Assembly (NCBI GenBank): GCA_033558025.1
Contig: JAUCEF010000011.1
Location: 186,001-250,000 of the forward strand
DNA length: 64,000 bases
Reading direction: 5' to 3'
Source: Phytophthora sp. 'mugwort'
Lineage: Eukaryota; Oomycota; Peronosporomycetes; Peronosporales; Peronosporaceae
A program made the position numbers and the translations under genes. Within the stretch, counting starts at the first letter, position 1. Every line of letters begins with the position of its first letter. Below the pieces are notes generated by a model that had not been told where the DNA came from, ran no database searches, and saw only the letters and a program-made list of their open reading frames with translations. Of this stretch, positions 1 through 11,912 are shown piece after piece.

Positions 1-851
1 ACATTTTCGGACATCCGCGATCTGGCACATCCGGCCGCTCGGTGTTGTCAGATCGACATACGTGTTCGAACATCCGCGATCTGGCGGATCGGGATTTGAT
101 CAGCAATCATCCTCGGGGATGTGCTAGCGTGAAGATGGTACGTGTTGAGTGGCTGAAAAAGGGCAAGATTCAGGAGATCAGGTGGTACGAGATAGGGTTC
201 ACGATGGGAAAATAGGACCATAAAAAGATAAACAACAATCAGACTCGAATTTGCATTGGACGACTTAGGCGGTTTTCAGATACCGTGGAAAGGAAACTAC
301 ATTGGTCATCCAAGGTGTCGACCAGTCCAAGGTAGCAGATCTAGTGTCGTGGTGAGCGGATCGGATCGGATATTAGCTGACCCTCCCCCACGCCAGCGAA
401 CTTCTGCTTTAGCGCATACCTCGGTCGATCGGCATTCAGTGCCTGGCCGACGATCGCTTCGACTCTCAACTCGCGAAATCCCGCTAAAGGAAGCGTCAGA
501 CAACCCAAGGAAAGGAAAGGAGCAACGCCATACGCAACCTCGGCCTCGGATCAAGTCCAGGCCCCCGATCGAAGGTCGACTACCTCAGAACGGAACCAAT
601 AACGGCAGCAGAGCGAGACTTTCTTGCTGCTCCACGTCCCCTGCGTCCCGTCAGGACGTCCAAGACGTTACATCGCTGCATCTTTCGGAGTCCGAAGAGA
701 GCAGATCCAGCCCACCCTACCCGTCCACAAGGTGAGACGAAGTTCCGTTGATTCATGGATCATCGGAGAACCCCCTCCGTTAGTCGGTATCTGGGCGCAG
801 TTGGTAAGCGAATCGGGTCTTAATCATATTTTGACCGATCCCGCTACACCA
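1..851 (+). repeat. Ty3/gypsy LTR (5' LTR, start outside window)
   Basis: Long terminal repeat in + orientation that runs in from the window edge and ends in a CACCA-type terminus at about 851, followed at once by a primer-binding-site-like sequence and a gag-like reading frame. It recurs in inverted orientation at 2009-2691 with very few mismatches over about 680 bp, and a more diverged reverse-strand copy lies at 16263-17774. The stretch around 775-851 also resembles the 3' end of the solo LTR at 37.6-38.3 kb. An open frame at 256-735 is just translated LTR. Family assignment rests on the gag/pol fragments downstream. Confidence 0.75.
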
Positions 852-854
852 TAA

Positions 855-872
855 TGGTGCGCGTGCCCGGAT
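855..872 (+). other. Putative primer binding site of gypsy element
   Basis: Begins TGGTGCGCGTGCCCGGAT, three bases after the LTR terminus. A TGG start matches the complement of a tRNA CCA end, as expected for minus-strand priming. Which tRNA is used cannot be told without a tRNA set from this genome. Confidence 0.5.
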
Positions 873-1293
873 CTCTTGGTGACTCAGGATTTCACCGTGA
901 GTTCACAAAAGAAGATGTGAAAGTGAAGATTGAACAAGGGGATCAAGCGTCGTCGGAGATTAGATCGACGACGCCGCCGCTGAATAAAGCGAGATCCGCA
1001 GATCGGCAGAGCCCTGAGAGGAGCTTTGTCGACAGAAGAGAGGCAGATCCGGATCTGGAAGAGAAGCCTCGAATTCCTCCCCAGGTCCCTTCGGGGACCC
1101 CCGCAGATCTCGCAATCGAGGTCTGCCATGAGAGACAGGAAAGGCGAAGCATGAACCCTACTCGCTCGCTACTTCCGTAGCTACAAGGTCGGTGCCGAAG
1201 AAGAAGAAGAACAAGATTACGAAAAATAACTGAAGGCCCCGAAGTCAAAGGCGGAAGACCAGACTCAGGTGTCCACAGCGATCTGGACTGAAG

Positions 1294-2008
1294 ATGCCTG
1301 GAGATCATATGGTACAAGACGTGGACATGGAATCGGTAGGATCGCCGCGGTACCAGCCGTCTCTCGGTGAATATGACCCGGAAGATCTGGATATCCCAAG
1401 TGCAGGACGTGTCGCGGTCGCCACAGCCACAACCGGACCGGGAGGTGCCTCACTGATCCAACGCGTCCGAATCTCAGCTATTTCAGACTTAAAAGAGTTT
1501 ATCGGCAAGGATCAAGCTGAAGACCGAGCCAGAGCGTGGGTCAGTAAGGTCAAATCGGCGTTCCTGCGAGATCAGGCTTCCGACGAAGAGAAATGTCTGA
1601 CCTTCGCCGATCTACCCCCAGGACAAGCCAAAAACTGGTACCGACAATTCAGCCGATCGACTCGAAACAAGTGGAGTACCTGCTTCGCAGCTTCCAGACG
1701 CAATACTGCGGTCTGGGCGTCTCAGCTGCATGGCAGTACTACCATGCACGTAAGTGATCGGAAGCGTCTCCTTTGGACTACCTTTACCGTTTGAACGTCG
1801 CAGGTCTGCGGGCACGGTTGAATATCAAGGCGATCGAAAAGATCGTCATGAACATGTCGATCACTACATTGAAACTCTGGGAGATCCGACTTGGCAGAAC
1901 AGTTGACGTTGTTGCGTCTTTCAGATGCCGACGAGCTGGAAGAAGTCCTCCGCGCGCGAGAACGGGCCAAGAGCAGGCAGAAGGGGTCCGACTTTGGATC
2001 GAAATACA
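1294..2008 (+). pseudogene. Degenerate Ty3/gypsy gag (capsid) fragment
   Basis: Starts at an ATG and reads about 135 residues of a retrotransposon gag domain, with the hallmark ADLPPGQAKNWYRQFSRSTR around 1609-1668. It then changes frame: YLYRLNVAGLRARL near 1777 and LTLLRLSDADELEEVLRARE near 1900 continue the same protein in other frames. The reading is cut at about 2008, where an inverted LTR begins, so the C-terminal zinc-knuckle part is missing. Gag would form the virus-like particle of the element. This copy cannot make a full product. Confidence 0.7.
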
Positions 2009-2990
2009 GATGCAACGATGTAAAGTCTTGGACGTCCTGGCGGGATGCGGGGGCGTGGAGCAGCAAGAAAGTCTTCGCTCTGCTGCCGTTATTGGTTCCG
2101 TTCTGAGGTAGTCGACCTTCGATCGGGGGCCTGGACTTGATCCGAGGCCGAGGTTGCGTATGGCGTTGCTCCTTTCCTTTCCTTGGGTTGTCTGACGCTT
2201 CCTTTAGCGGGATTTCGCGAGTTGAGAGTCGAAGCGATCGTCGGCCAGGCACTGAATGCCGATCGACCGAGGTATGCGCTAAAGCAGAAGTTCGCTGGCG
2301 TGGGGGGGGGTCAGCTAATATCCGATCCGATCCGCTCACCACGACACTAGATCTGCTACCTTGGACTGGTCGACACCTTGGATGACCAATGTAGTTTCCT
2401 TTCCACGGTATCTGAAAACCGCCTAAGTCGTCCAATGCAAATTCGAGTCTGATTGTTGTTTATCTTTTTATGGTCCTATTTTCCCATCGTGAACCCTATC
2501 TCGTACCACCTGATCTCCTGAATCTTGCCCTTTTTCAGCCACTCAACACGTACCATCTTCACGCTAGCACATCCCCGAGGATGATTGCTGATCAAATCCC
2601 GATCCGCCAGATCGCGGATGTTCGAACACGTATGTCGATCTGACAACACCGAGCGGCCGGATGTGCCAGATCCCGTATGTCCGAACCTGTATGCCGATCT
2701 GCCAGATAGGGTGTATCGATCCGATCAAGGGCTGACCTCGATCGATTACGCTCCGCTGAATATTGATCAGAGTCGATCCAGGCCGGCCGCGATCTGCATG
2801 TCACCAATCGAGCTTGATCCACGCCCATTGACCTTAATATTGATGTCTGGCGCCGATCGAGGCTAACCGCGGTCCGATCCGCATGTCGCCGATTGGTCTT
2901 GATCTTCATCCCTTTCCCGGATCTGGTCTAAGATCGGCCGTGATCGAGGATCGATCGGGAGTAAGGTTAAATCGGTCACGATCTGCCAAT
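2009..2990 (-). repeat. Inverted gypsy LTR copy abutting gag
   Basis: The first about 683 bp are the reverse complement of 1-681 with only scattered mismatches, so 1-2691 forms a palindrome with a 1.33-kb spacer holding PBS and gag. From about 2700 the sequence stays GATC-rich and LTR-like but no longer aligns with the other copies. The junction with gag is abrupt, without recognisable LTR end or target duplication, which suggests rearrangement or self-integration rather than a normal 3' LTR. Confidence 0.7.
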
Positions 2991-3189
2991 CGCCAGTAAG
3001 TTTCGCCCCTCCCCTGATCTGTGTCCTTTACGTGATATCCATCCAACCTGGGTCGCCGTCAAACTCGCTTTCCGCTCCCTATCAGTTGTTCTCTGGTTGA
3101 TTTCGTCCACCTATTTCGCAGGTCGGCTCGTTGCCACGGGGTTTGAGATTCTTATTTGACGCGTCTCCACCATTTCCACTGGTAATGCG

Positions 3190-4450
3190 CTCCCTCCGCC
3201 ATCATATGAAGTTGTTTGTGACAGCGACGTTGGCAGACATGAACCGATAAAGCAACGGTCCCGTCGAGTACCACTTCGGCTCCTGCAGAAGTTATACGAG
3301 CTCTTTAAGGGATTGCTACAGGCAGGCCTGATATCGTACTCCGATAGTCCGTGGGCATCGCCAAACGTGATTGCTCAGAAGAAGAACGGCCAAGATATTC
3401 GGTTTGTGCATCGACTATAAGACGGTGAACGCGGTTACAGCTATTCTGGAGTATGATGACTCAGCGTGCACGCAAAATTTAAGCATGCGTGTGCGCGTTG
3501 GAACACTTCGAACGGTTACGGATACCGTTTGGTCTGAAGAATGCACCGATGATATTCAAGGCATGATTGACAATGTGTTGTGGGGCTTAGCCCAACCGAA
3601 GGGTGGATGGAAGCGCTACGCTGAGCTCATGCGGCACGCTGAAGACAAGGCTACCATGCGACGCGAGGCCGGCACCGACCTTCGAGAGCATTCGCTGTGC
3701 CAGGATTTAATACCCGAACGAAGTTTGAGTCTGACCGGGAGTCGGCGTCACGATGGACCCCGTATCGCAACTCGTGAACAGCCCCGTAGCGGATATGTTT
3801 TCGGCTGGAGAAGTCGATGAATCACCGCATGTGCCGGTGTTCGGGCGTCGGTCTTTCGTTGATGACATATGCTTCGGAAGAGAGACATTCGACACTTGTT
3901 TGGCTACGCTGGATCGTCTGTTAACTCGCTTTAAAGAGTGCCGAATCAGTGTCAGTTTTACGAAAAGCATCTTTGTCCAGTCGAGAGTGGATTTTCTGTC
4001 CCATAAGGTGCCACCAGGTGGCATTCAGGTAGATCTCAAGAAGCTGTCTGCAATCACCAAGCTTTCGTTTCCGACAACTAAGAAAGGGATTCAATCGTTT
4101 CTGGTGCGCTTAACTACTACAGCAGATTCATTCGAGATTTTGCAGTATACGGTGCAGCGCTCTATCAGCTGAAGGATGAAGATTTCGGTCCCGGAGGTTA
4201 TCTCACAACCGCGCGACGAAGTTTCGACACGCTCAAATAGAAGGTGGCGGATGCTCCTATCCTCCGACATTTCGACAGGATCAAGGACGTCCATACTACG
4301 CTGTATGCAAACGAATGGGCACTCAGCACCACAATGATGCAAGAGCACGAAGGTTTGCTACACCCAGTGAAATTTGGCGGCCAAGTCCTCAAACACGCAG
4401 AAATGAACTGCCATCCGGCCGAGAAAAAGTGTTAGCTCTTCTGCTTTTGC
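3190..4450 (+). pseudogene. Ty3/gypsy reverse transcriptase (degenerate)
   Basis: Frameshifted RT followed by the start of a retroviral-type RNase H. Visible pieces: the N-terminal fingers (SRRVPLRLLQKLYELF, then SPWASPNVIAQKKNG, 3255-3395), the FCIDYKTVNAV block near 3400, the catalytic SFVDDICFG motif near 3855 (both Asp intact, Phe instead of the common Tyr), the thumb (FTKSIFVQSRVDFLSH, 3957-4005) and an RNase H-like YANEWALSTTMMQEHE segment (4300-4350). The palm motif carrying the first catalytic Asp appears lost in a deletion/frameshift near 3440-3560. At least four frame changes are needed, so it is non-functional. Confidence 0.75.
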
Positions 4451-4559
4451 TGGATTTGTGTTACACACACCTTACCGGACGTACGCTTACGGTGTATACA
4501 AGGTTCTCAACGCTCGACTGGGTACACCGCTCGAAGTCATTGTTCGATCGCGTGTCCAA

Positions 4560-5200
4560 TTTTCCGTGCTGTTGTCACCATGACATCTAAAAGTGAGGTG
4601 TTAAGAAGAAAGATTGTTCTCTCACCCCAGCTCCTGCAGTCTACGGTATCAAGTTTCGTTGACCTCGAAGATTCGGTAGCATTGATAGCACTACCAGCGA
4701 AAGGATCCCCTAGCGTACGCACGGATCCCAATTCGCTATATGCCCGACTAGTACCCGACTACCGTAGTTTCGTTGTGTCTTTCGATGGATCTGCGAAAAC
4801 GGAGAAATATGGTGGCTATGACAGCTTTTCGTGGATCGTATGACAATTATCTGAGTGGAAAATACTGATTGCTGCGAGTGCTTACCTCGATCAGACTACG
4901 GTTAACATGGTCGAATACACGGGCATGAACAATGGGATACTTGCTGCTTTTGAATCAGGGCGCTGAAGACTTGGTAATCGTCGGAGATTCGAGGCTCGCA
5001 ATCCAACAATCCCTAGGGGTGATCGCATGTCGTAAGGAATCACCGATGGCTCTGCTCAATCGCCATAACGATCTACAGCGAGACGTATTTGCATGTGGTG
5101 AGGGAATACAATGCGGCGGCAGACTCATTGGCGAGCGAAGCGTTGGAGATGAAGGTGTCGAAAGTGGTCCTAGTGAGGCCAGCAAGGCAGAGCTTTCGAG
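4560..5200 (+). pseudogene. Second, archaeal-like RNase H domain of gypsy element
   Basis: After the RT/RNase H block a further RNase H-like fold is readable: VVSFDGSAKTEKYGGY from about 4770 (first Asp at 4784), MVEYTGMNNG near 4910-4935 (Glu), and VIVGDSRLAIQQSLG near 4975-5020 (Asp). This D-E-D spacing is that of the additional (archaeal-like) RNase H known in some plant and oomycete LTR elements. The reading crosses frames near 4850 and 4950. An acid/polar linker region with no domain I recognise follows to about 5570. Confidence 0.6.
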
Positions 5201-5819
5201 TTTGAACAGGATACGGGAATGCTCTACGAGCCTGCAACGGACAGCACTGACTAAGGAAAACCAATCTCTGGAAACTTTCCTTCAACTTGTGGATACTCGA
5301 GTCAACCCAACTCGGAAAACTTTCGTCGATTTGTGCGCATGGAAACCAGTGAAGTCTCGGTGGTGACTAAGCAACAGAGAAAATCACGCACTAAACGCGT
5401 CCGGTTTGCTGACGAGTTGACGCCTCCACAGGATAAGGCAAGTGTACCAACCGAACGGACAGGGGCTCACACCGAAGGCCCACAAGACACACCTAATGCT
5501 GGCAATGTGGATCCAGTGGTAGTACACGCGGAACACCGGTTTAGATTATCTAAAGCCCGGGACGAGGAGTTATGATGGTCCAACATGAACGCAGTACTAC
5601 GAGGTGAAGTAGAAACAATGGGATAAAAAACTGCTCGTGATGCATGGAAACTAGCTGACAGTCCGTCCTCACGGCAGATGGGTTGTATATTAAATTTGCT
5701 CGAGGCGTCGGCAACCGGATGAGCAAGATGAGGAAATCAAGCTGCAACTAGTAGTCACGACGACCATGATACCCGAAGTACTGCAGAATGTCACGACTCG
5801 TTAGAAGGCGGCCACAAGG

Positions 5820-7215
5820 AATAGTCAGGACATACCATCGAGCGCAGATGGACTACTACGCTTGGCTTGTACGCAGACGTTAAAAAGTACGTGAAGCCGT
5901 GCCCCGACTGCAGCTCGAGCAAGAGCCGACCCCAGCTTTGCGGGTATTCTCCCGGTAAAATCCTTGCCGAACGACCCTTTCAGATCGTGTCGATGCATAT
6001 GTCATACTGATATCCAAGTCTCGCCGAGGAAACCCAGCCTCCTGTTGCTCCAGTGCTCGTTCACGGGATTTGTAACAGTGAAGGTCATGTCGGACACGTC
6101 CGCACTCATGGTAGCTCAAGCGTGTGAAGAGTGCATCTACCAAGATTCGGCGCACTGTCTCTGATTCGTCATGATCGAGACCCTCGCTTCATGAGCGAAG
6201 TATTCCAAGGCTTCGCTGACATGATGCAATCTAGGTCGCGAGCGACGTTGAGCTACAGACCCCAAGCTAACGGGCAACAAAAACGGTCAGTGAAACTGTG
6301 ATGCAGTCCGTGAAGGTGTACGTTGAAGACCCGTTCAAGCAGGATTGGGACAAGATTGCTGAAAGACTGGTGTTCGCTATCAACAACTTTCAAGACTCGA
6401 CGCACAAAGAGACACCGTTCTACCTAGTGCATGGATGGGATGCTCACTCAACACTCCATGCGATGACAACGTCACTTCGACGAGGTTTCGGCCAACAGTC
6501 AGACGCCCTGGTCTCGCGACGAGAAGTCAACCGGCAACAAGAAATTGACCTCAAAATGGCCAAGGAATACCAAGCTACTGTGAAATCTCGAAGTGCCAAC
6601 GATCACAATGAAGCGTTGAGTCGCAGAAAACGTGCTGCCGTGCCGCAACAACTTGTCAACGGAGAAACCACAGATCAGGACGATGGCGATCAAGCCGAGG
6701 AGACAACGAAATCTCTGTCCGAACGAGGAAGTAGAGTATGGCTGTACATGGATCGAGTCAAGCCTGGATTGACAAAGAAGTTAACGCATCGATGGCACGG
6801 ACCCTTCCGAGCGAAACGAAAAGTGGAAGAATACGCGTACGAATTGGAATTGCCCGACCGGAATTGCTATCGCTTCATCCCGTGGTACATGTATTGCGTC
6901 TGAAGTCAGTGAGCGAGTTTGGGGACAGACCAAAGACTCGACTAACACAAGCAGTGGCCGAGTGCTTACGTGGATTTTGAAGAAGAACTCCTATCGGAAG
7001 ACAGTTGGGAAGCAGACCGACTTGCAGGAGAAAGCGAAGTGAAAGCAATCCTCGATGACCGGATGCCCATGTCTACAAGGATAGGGCGACCTGTACGTGA
7101 GTTCAAGCTTCTGTGAGATGGCCCAGACGAGCCTACTTGGAAGCCAATACCAAACCTTTACTGCCGCGGAATGCACTACAACTACATGCGATGAAAACGC
7201 AGCGAACTTTGTTTG
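5820..7215 (+). pseudogene. Ty3/gypsy integrase with chromodomain (degenerate)
   Basis: Starts with a zinc-binding-like KYVKPCPDCSSSKSRPQ (near 5886), then an integrase core whose first Asp position reads His (VSMH near 5990), the second block reads HDRDPRF (6170-6190, Asp intact), and the catalytic Glu position reads Lys (GQQKRSVK near 6275). The longest open piece, 6301-6903, carries the post-core GPFRAKRKVEEYAYELELP domain. Another frame continues HVLRLKSVSEFGDRPKTRL, and 6970-7215 reads a chromodomain-like segment (SEVKAILDDR, then PVREFK, DEPTWKPIPNL). Chromodomains tether such elements to histone marks. With two of three DDE residues replaced this copy is dead. Confidence 0.75.
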
Positions 7216-7620
7216 CAAATGATCCAAGCCGCCGATGAATACTAGGTGACCTCCGTCGCCAAATTGATTACCTGCACTTGGGGCAACGGAGCCCAAGATT
7301 GAAGACGAAAACAGCTACTTCAGCAATTACATATTGCATTTGAACTGTCAATGAACTTTCGATTGGAAAGACTTACGAAGTGGAACGAACTCAGGGCGTC
7401 CCAACTACATTGATGCTACAAACCGACACCACGCACGCCATCGTTGAGGCTTAGTCTCGTCAGTGGAACGTCCGATAATGGCTACGGCCAATGTTCCACC
7501 GGTTCCTGGCCGTTTCCAAGCCTCCACTCGCTTGAACCACGCAGGCGAGATCTCCTTTTCAGCTATGTTCGAAATTACTACCACATTCTGACCGACATCA
7601 CTCTCGTTCATTCCCCAAGA
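7216..7620. other. Intergenic, no feature recognised
   Basis: About 400 bp between the gypsy chromodomain and the next degenerate reverse-strand ORF. No LTR terminus, tRNA or coding signal recognised. Confidence 0.4.
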
Positions 7621-10576
7621 TACGAATAACTCGGAGGAAACGGTACTTGGAACGAAAGTGATGTTGTATGGGTCTCATTTGGAACGTCGACCCAGCAATA
7701 ACAGCACGGCTGCTTGACATCCAGAACGGCCACGCTGCAACACCAAGCTTCGGTTGCGGGAGCCCACAGCAATACCTCCAACGCATACATGGGCATGGAC
7801 AGCTCAAACAAGAACTCGGCCGACAATTCTTGAGGCTGCTTGTCCTTCTGAACACACCACTTCCAGAACTGAGTAAGTCGGTTCCTGAGGTTATCGGCGC
7901 GCTTGTTCCGGGCTTAGAGATACTGGCGCCAAGCCGTTCGAGCAGTTTGAACGAGAAATGGGTCACCGCTGAGCTCCCCTATCGGTGATTCTAGCGCAGT
8001 TTCAGCAGCGCAATTTGGGACCCAGTGGCTACGCTTCCACAAAGCAATTCCCACGCCATCATTCTCCGTGCTTTCGCATTTGCGACCGTGGACTTAATGC
8101 CGAAGTTTGACGGTACGGGCAACTTTACTTCCACGAATCGAGATTTGACGTCCTGCATAAATGGAGCCACATCGAGGAGACACGCGTTCAAGGAGCTTCC
8201 TAGTGAAAACTTGATACAGGCACTTGGAATATTTCCAATCTGCGGATGCCTTGATCTTCTCGACTAAAACTCTAGTGACGCGATCTCCCGGAATAGGAAG
8301 GAGTGCGGAAATTAAGGATGCGAAACCAGCATGTCTGAGCTGCCGGAGTCTGAAACCCAGGTTCAGTGAACAACTTGGCAAATCCCAAAGCTTTGGATGA
8401 TAGACGAGTCAAAGGTTGCCTCTCGCTAGCCTAGGGTGGGAGCTTCTTCGACAATGTGACACTATCAGGATCGGGCCCGAGCGCTGCTGTCATCTGAGCC
8501 AAAACTGTAACATGTGGATTTACAACCTCACCATTGAGACTTGTGTGGTTTGGGATCCAGTGGAGGCATGAGCACAAGAAACCCAAGCGAGAATTCAGCG
8601 TAGCCCATTCAGCAACGCGATCTCTTCGCGCTTCGCTCCTCTGCTCGAAAGCTTCCAATTGTTCTCGGCGGCTGTCAGCACACCGTTTTCTTTCTCTTCT
8701 GCATCCACCACAGGGTCCGCAGATCAACGAGGTGGGGAATCCAAGTGAACCATTGGAGGCAATCTCGGACCGAAGAGGAAGTCGCTGCTGACGATTTCTT
8801 GGGCGATAACACGTACCGAGATTCGCGCGAACGCGCGGCAGCGGGGCGCTGAGGACGTCGAGGAGCGGTCGTATTCGGAGGTGTTGCTCCAGCGTCTGGA
8901 TCCATACTTCGATCATCGTCCCCGGTAGACGGCAGATCCTGAGTGGATGCATCCGACACAGGCGACAATGGTCTGGAAACTCCTGTAGCTGCCGGAGAAA
9001 CCGAAAGAGAACTTGCGACCGACGGAGCCGAAACATCAGATAACGCCAAACGTCCAGATGCAGACTGTGGTTTCAGTGACGAGGCAGATCTTGACTTGGA
9101 AGGCGACCGAGACTTTGAACCGGAACTTGGTATAGCAAGTTCCTTGCTTTACTTGGTTGAGCGAGCTTTCCTGATCTTGCGTGGCTAACTGGATGCTTGT
9201 TTGACGCCCGAGACCGTTTTCCAAGAGTGGACGAGGAGATCTTGGTGAAGGTTCCGAACTTGATGGAGTATCTCTTGTCTCCACATCCACCGAGTCACCA
9301 CCGATAGACCTTGGATCCCGGTGGTGACTTTGAACCAGCCCCGAAGATGCGACGGCGCGAGTAGTAGGCGCAGAGTGATTTCAACAGTCGGAGTGCCACG
9401 GAGATTGTGCACTTGACGAGCTAACTCGATCGCTTGAGCTTTGGCCGGCTTGGATGGATCCATCTCCCTAACGGGATCCGGGACAATTTCAGTTGATTGT
9501 GGATCCAGGTCTAGCAAACCTATGTCCAGCTCACCGAGGCCACCGCCTATATCACCACAAACAAGATGGTGAGACGAAGGTCAGTTTGGATGAATAGATG
9601 TGGAATAAGCCTTGCCTTTTGGATGGAATTAGCAACGCGTCGGGGTCTAAATTTCGGTCGTCAACAACTGCCGAATGAATCTGTTTGCCTGAAGTGTTTG
9701 CTCCACCGTGAACTTCATATCTCGCAGGAGAGCGCATTGCGCTCGGTCAGCAGCGGCATCTGCCTTGTCCACAAGATAGCACTGGCGGATGTTGATCCAC
9801 TTTGCACAAACCGCCTAGTCCTTCTTGAAAAAATTTCCAGTCACGCTTAATCTTGCGATCTAATGAATCACGTGAAACACCGGCAGCCTTCAAACGCGTA
9901 GAAAGATTGGCAGTAATTTCATTCTGCATATCCACGTGAGTCTGGAGAGCGACGAATTTATTGTTGCTGGAAACACGTTGACTCTTCAAGAGACGAGTGA
10001 GCACCATGATGTCAGCGTTGGCTTGCCCAAATAACAACTCGGAAGTCTCGAGCTTCATCTTCCAAGTCGTAACCGAACGTTCAGCCGCAGACTTAGCCGT
10101 GTGAGCCATCTTGACTTGAGCACGGAGTGTCCCAAGTCCTTCAGCGAAATCTCGCGGATCTGATTCTGGCTGGTGAATTGCGGCGACGAGATCTGGTATC
10201 GACTGAGCACCAGCTATTTGTTGGCCACGAACGTGATCACCTCGCTTAGGTGGATTCATAATCAACTGCGCGAGACACCGAACTGCCTCGGTGAATAGCG
10301 CGCCGAGAATCACACTTAGCCTCTCGGAGGTCTCGTCGGTCGCATCCGTTAGCAGGCTGTGCTACGCCGTCCCCTTAATATCAGACAATCGAGGGGCAAG
10401 TGCGCCAAGTGGTAAAAGGACGAACGAATTCTCGGTGAGCAGTTGATATTGGTTGTATAAAGTGAGGAGTGGATTTGATTTATCGGTGATACCGAGTCAG
10501 CAGAAGTGACTGCAGGCCGTGATGTCGGATTATCATCATGTGATGTGACCACGGTTTCAGAGTTGGGCGCAGACAT
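7620..10576 (-). pseudogene. Degenerate large ORF, probably a retroelement protein
   Basis: A reverse-strand protein can be followed through many frame changes, beginning at MSAPNSETVVTS near 10576. It continues through a helical stretch at 9747-10313 (residues such as ATKSAAERS-like and LETSELLFGQANADI, likely coiled coil), a Ser/Pro/Arg-rich stretch near 8675-9050 (SRPLSPVSDASTQ, PRRPQRPAAARSRES), a more ordered part near 8431-8660 (VAEWATLNSRLGF, VVNPHVTVLAQMTAALG), and short blocks down to 7620 (PVPSNFGIKSTVANAKARR near 8100, LEVLLWAPATEAWCCS near 7760). I do not recognise the domain. Position and decay suggest the gag-like ORF of a large LTR element. No RT or integrase was found attached. 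Confidence 0.45.
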
Positions 10577-11912
10577 ATGTGCCTTCGGCGTGGCTGTCGA
10601 AGCCGACGGCGAGTCAACAACTACGGAGGTGGTCGACGCCTGCGTGGATATTGGTAAGTTAGACTACATCCAAGCGAAGCGTCCAGCGTAGTGTCGCTAC
10701 CGCTGAGTGACCACCAAGTACGAGCGATGACACAAGCCTGGCAGACAAATCTTACCCGGGGCAGACAAGTTAGCACCGGCGGGATACGCAACTGGAGTTT
10801 CGACCGTGCTCTGAATCAGCATCGATGCAACAACAACAAGCCATCAGCAAGATGAAGTATGCAGAGACCAGCGATGTGGCAGTCACACTTACCAATGCCT
10901 CGATATCGCTATCTGGATCCATACGGATGGCGATACTTCGAGCCTTGGAGAGTGTACGGGAGACAATGGATTCAACAACCCGCAAACACCACGACGCTCG
11001 CCGGAACCTGGTTCGCGACGCGGTGGGGGCAGTTATGCTGTCGGGAATGGCCGGAGAATGTGGTCGCCCTCGTTGCCGCCGTTGGAGACTCGATTGTCGT
11101 GATCCCGTTTGGAGAAGGTGAAGTTGAATGTGCGGTCAGGTGCTGACTGGTCAAATAAGACCATGGACGTGTCCCACAACGGATAATGTGCACCACACGA
11201 CGCCAGCACGGACGAAGACCACTAGTCATATCCGGATGGTATCCGGACAACCGCCTGCCGAGGCTTTGGTGAGCAGTCGCCGAGATCTCGGTGGTTATAT
11301 AACGGACAAGTTCACATTATATATGCTTGTATGAAGCATAGGAAATGGTAGATTGAGCGATAAGCGCCTTCGAACGCAGCTAACAAAACAGCTTTCCTCC
11401 CGATCGCATAAGAGGCAAGTCCGGCTGCGGTAAGTGTCCGCAGCGCCTGGTCCCGCTTGATCTCCAGGATTATGTCTGTCGGTAGGCACGGTGGCTTGTC
11501 AAGCGCTTGTTCATCCACCCGTCAGCGCCAAGAGACGAAGAATAAGCGTGGCGAAGCCGAGTGCCAGGGACGAGTACGTCCGACTCAGGTATGCTAAGGA
11601 AAGCCTCCGTCTAACAACAACCTGCCGGGGTTTTGCTCCGGCCCCTCCCTGCCGGGTGAAAAGTCTGGGACCCTTCCTTGTGAGGGCCAGCGAGGTTAAA
11701 AGAAGTGTGCGTGCGTGATAGCAGCCTCGTCTTTGCTCGTGATTAAGGCTGGAGAGCTCGGTTGACTTATCAACGAGTCAAGGTGCACATGGTCACTTAC
11801 CAACCCGGTGCTAGAGTAGCGACAAGGCCCTCAGGTCGAAGCTTCGCCTCATATTCGCTCAGGCCCAGTGGACAAAGCGTGTGTTGTGGGTGGGAAGGAC
11901 TGGCAGACAAAA
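10577..11912. other. Unassigned region between two degenerate elements
   Basis: No gene supported. A block at 10825-11150 has two overlapping open frames without recognisable domains. 11290-11760 has an LTR-like look (AT-rich TTATATAACGG start, then a GC-rich part), but I find no second copy or TG/CA boundary in the window. The downstream copia pol stops abruptly at about 11912, so a breakpoint lies there. Confidence 0.3.

Noticed and set aside
256..735. 159-aa ORF and its mirror at 1722-2435 (-)
   Set aside because: Both are translations of LTR sequence; the likeness only reflects the inverted repeat.
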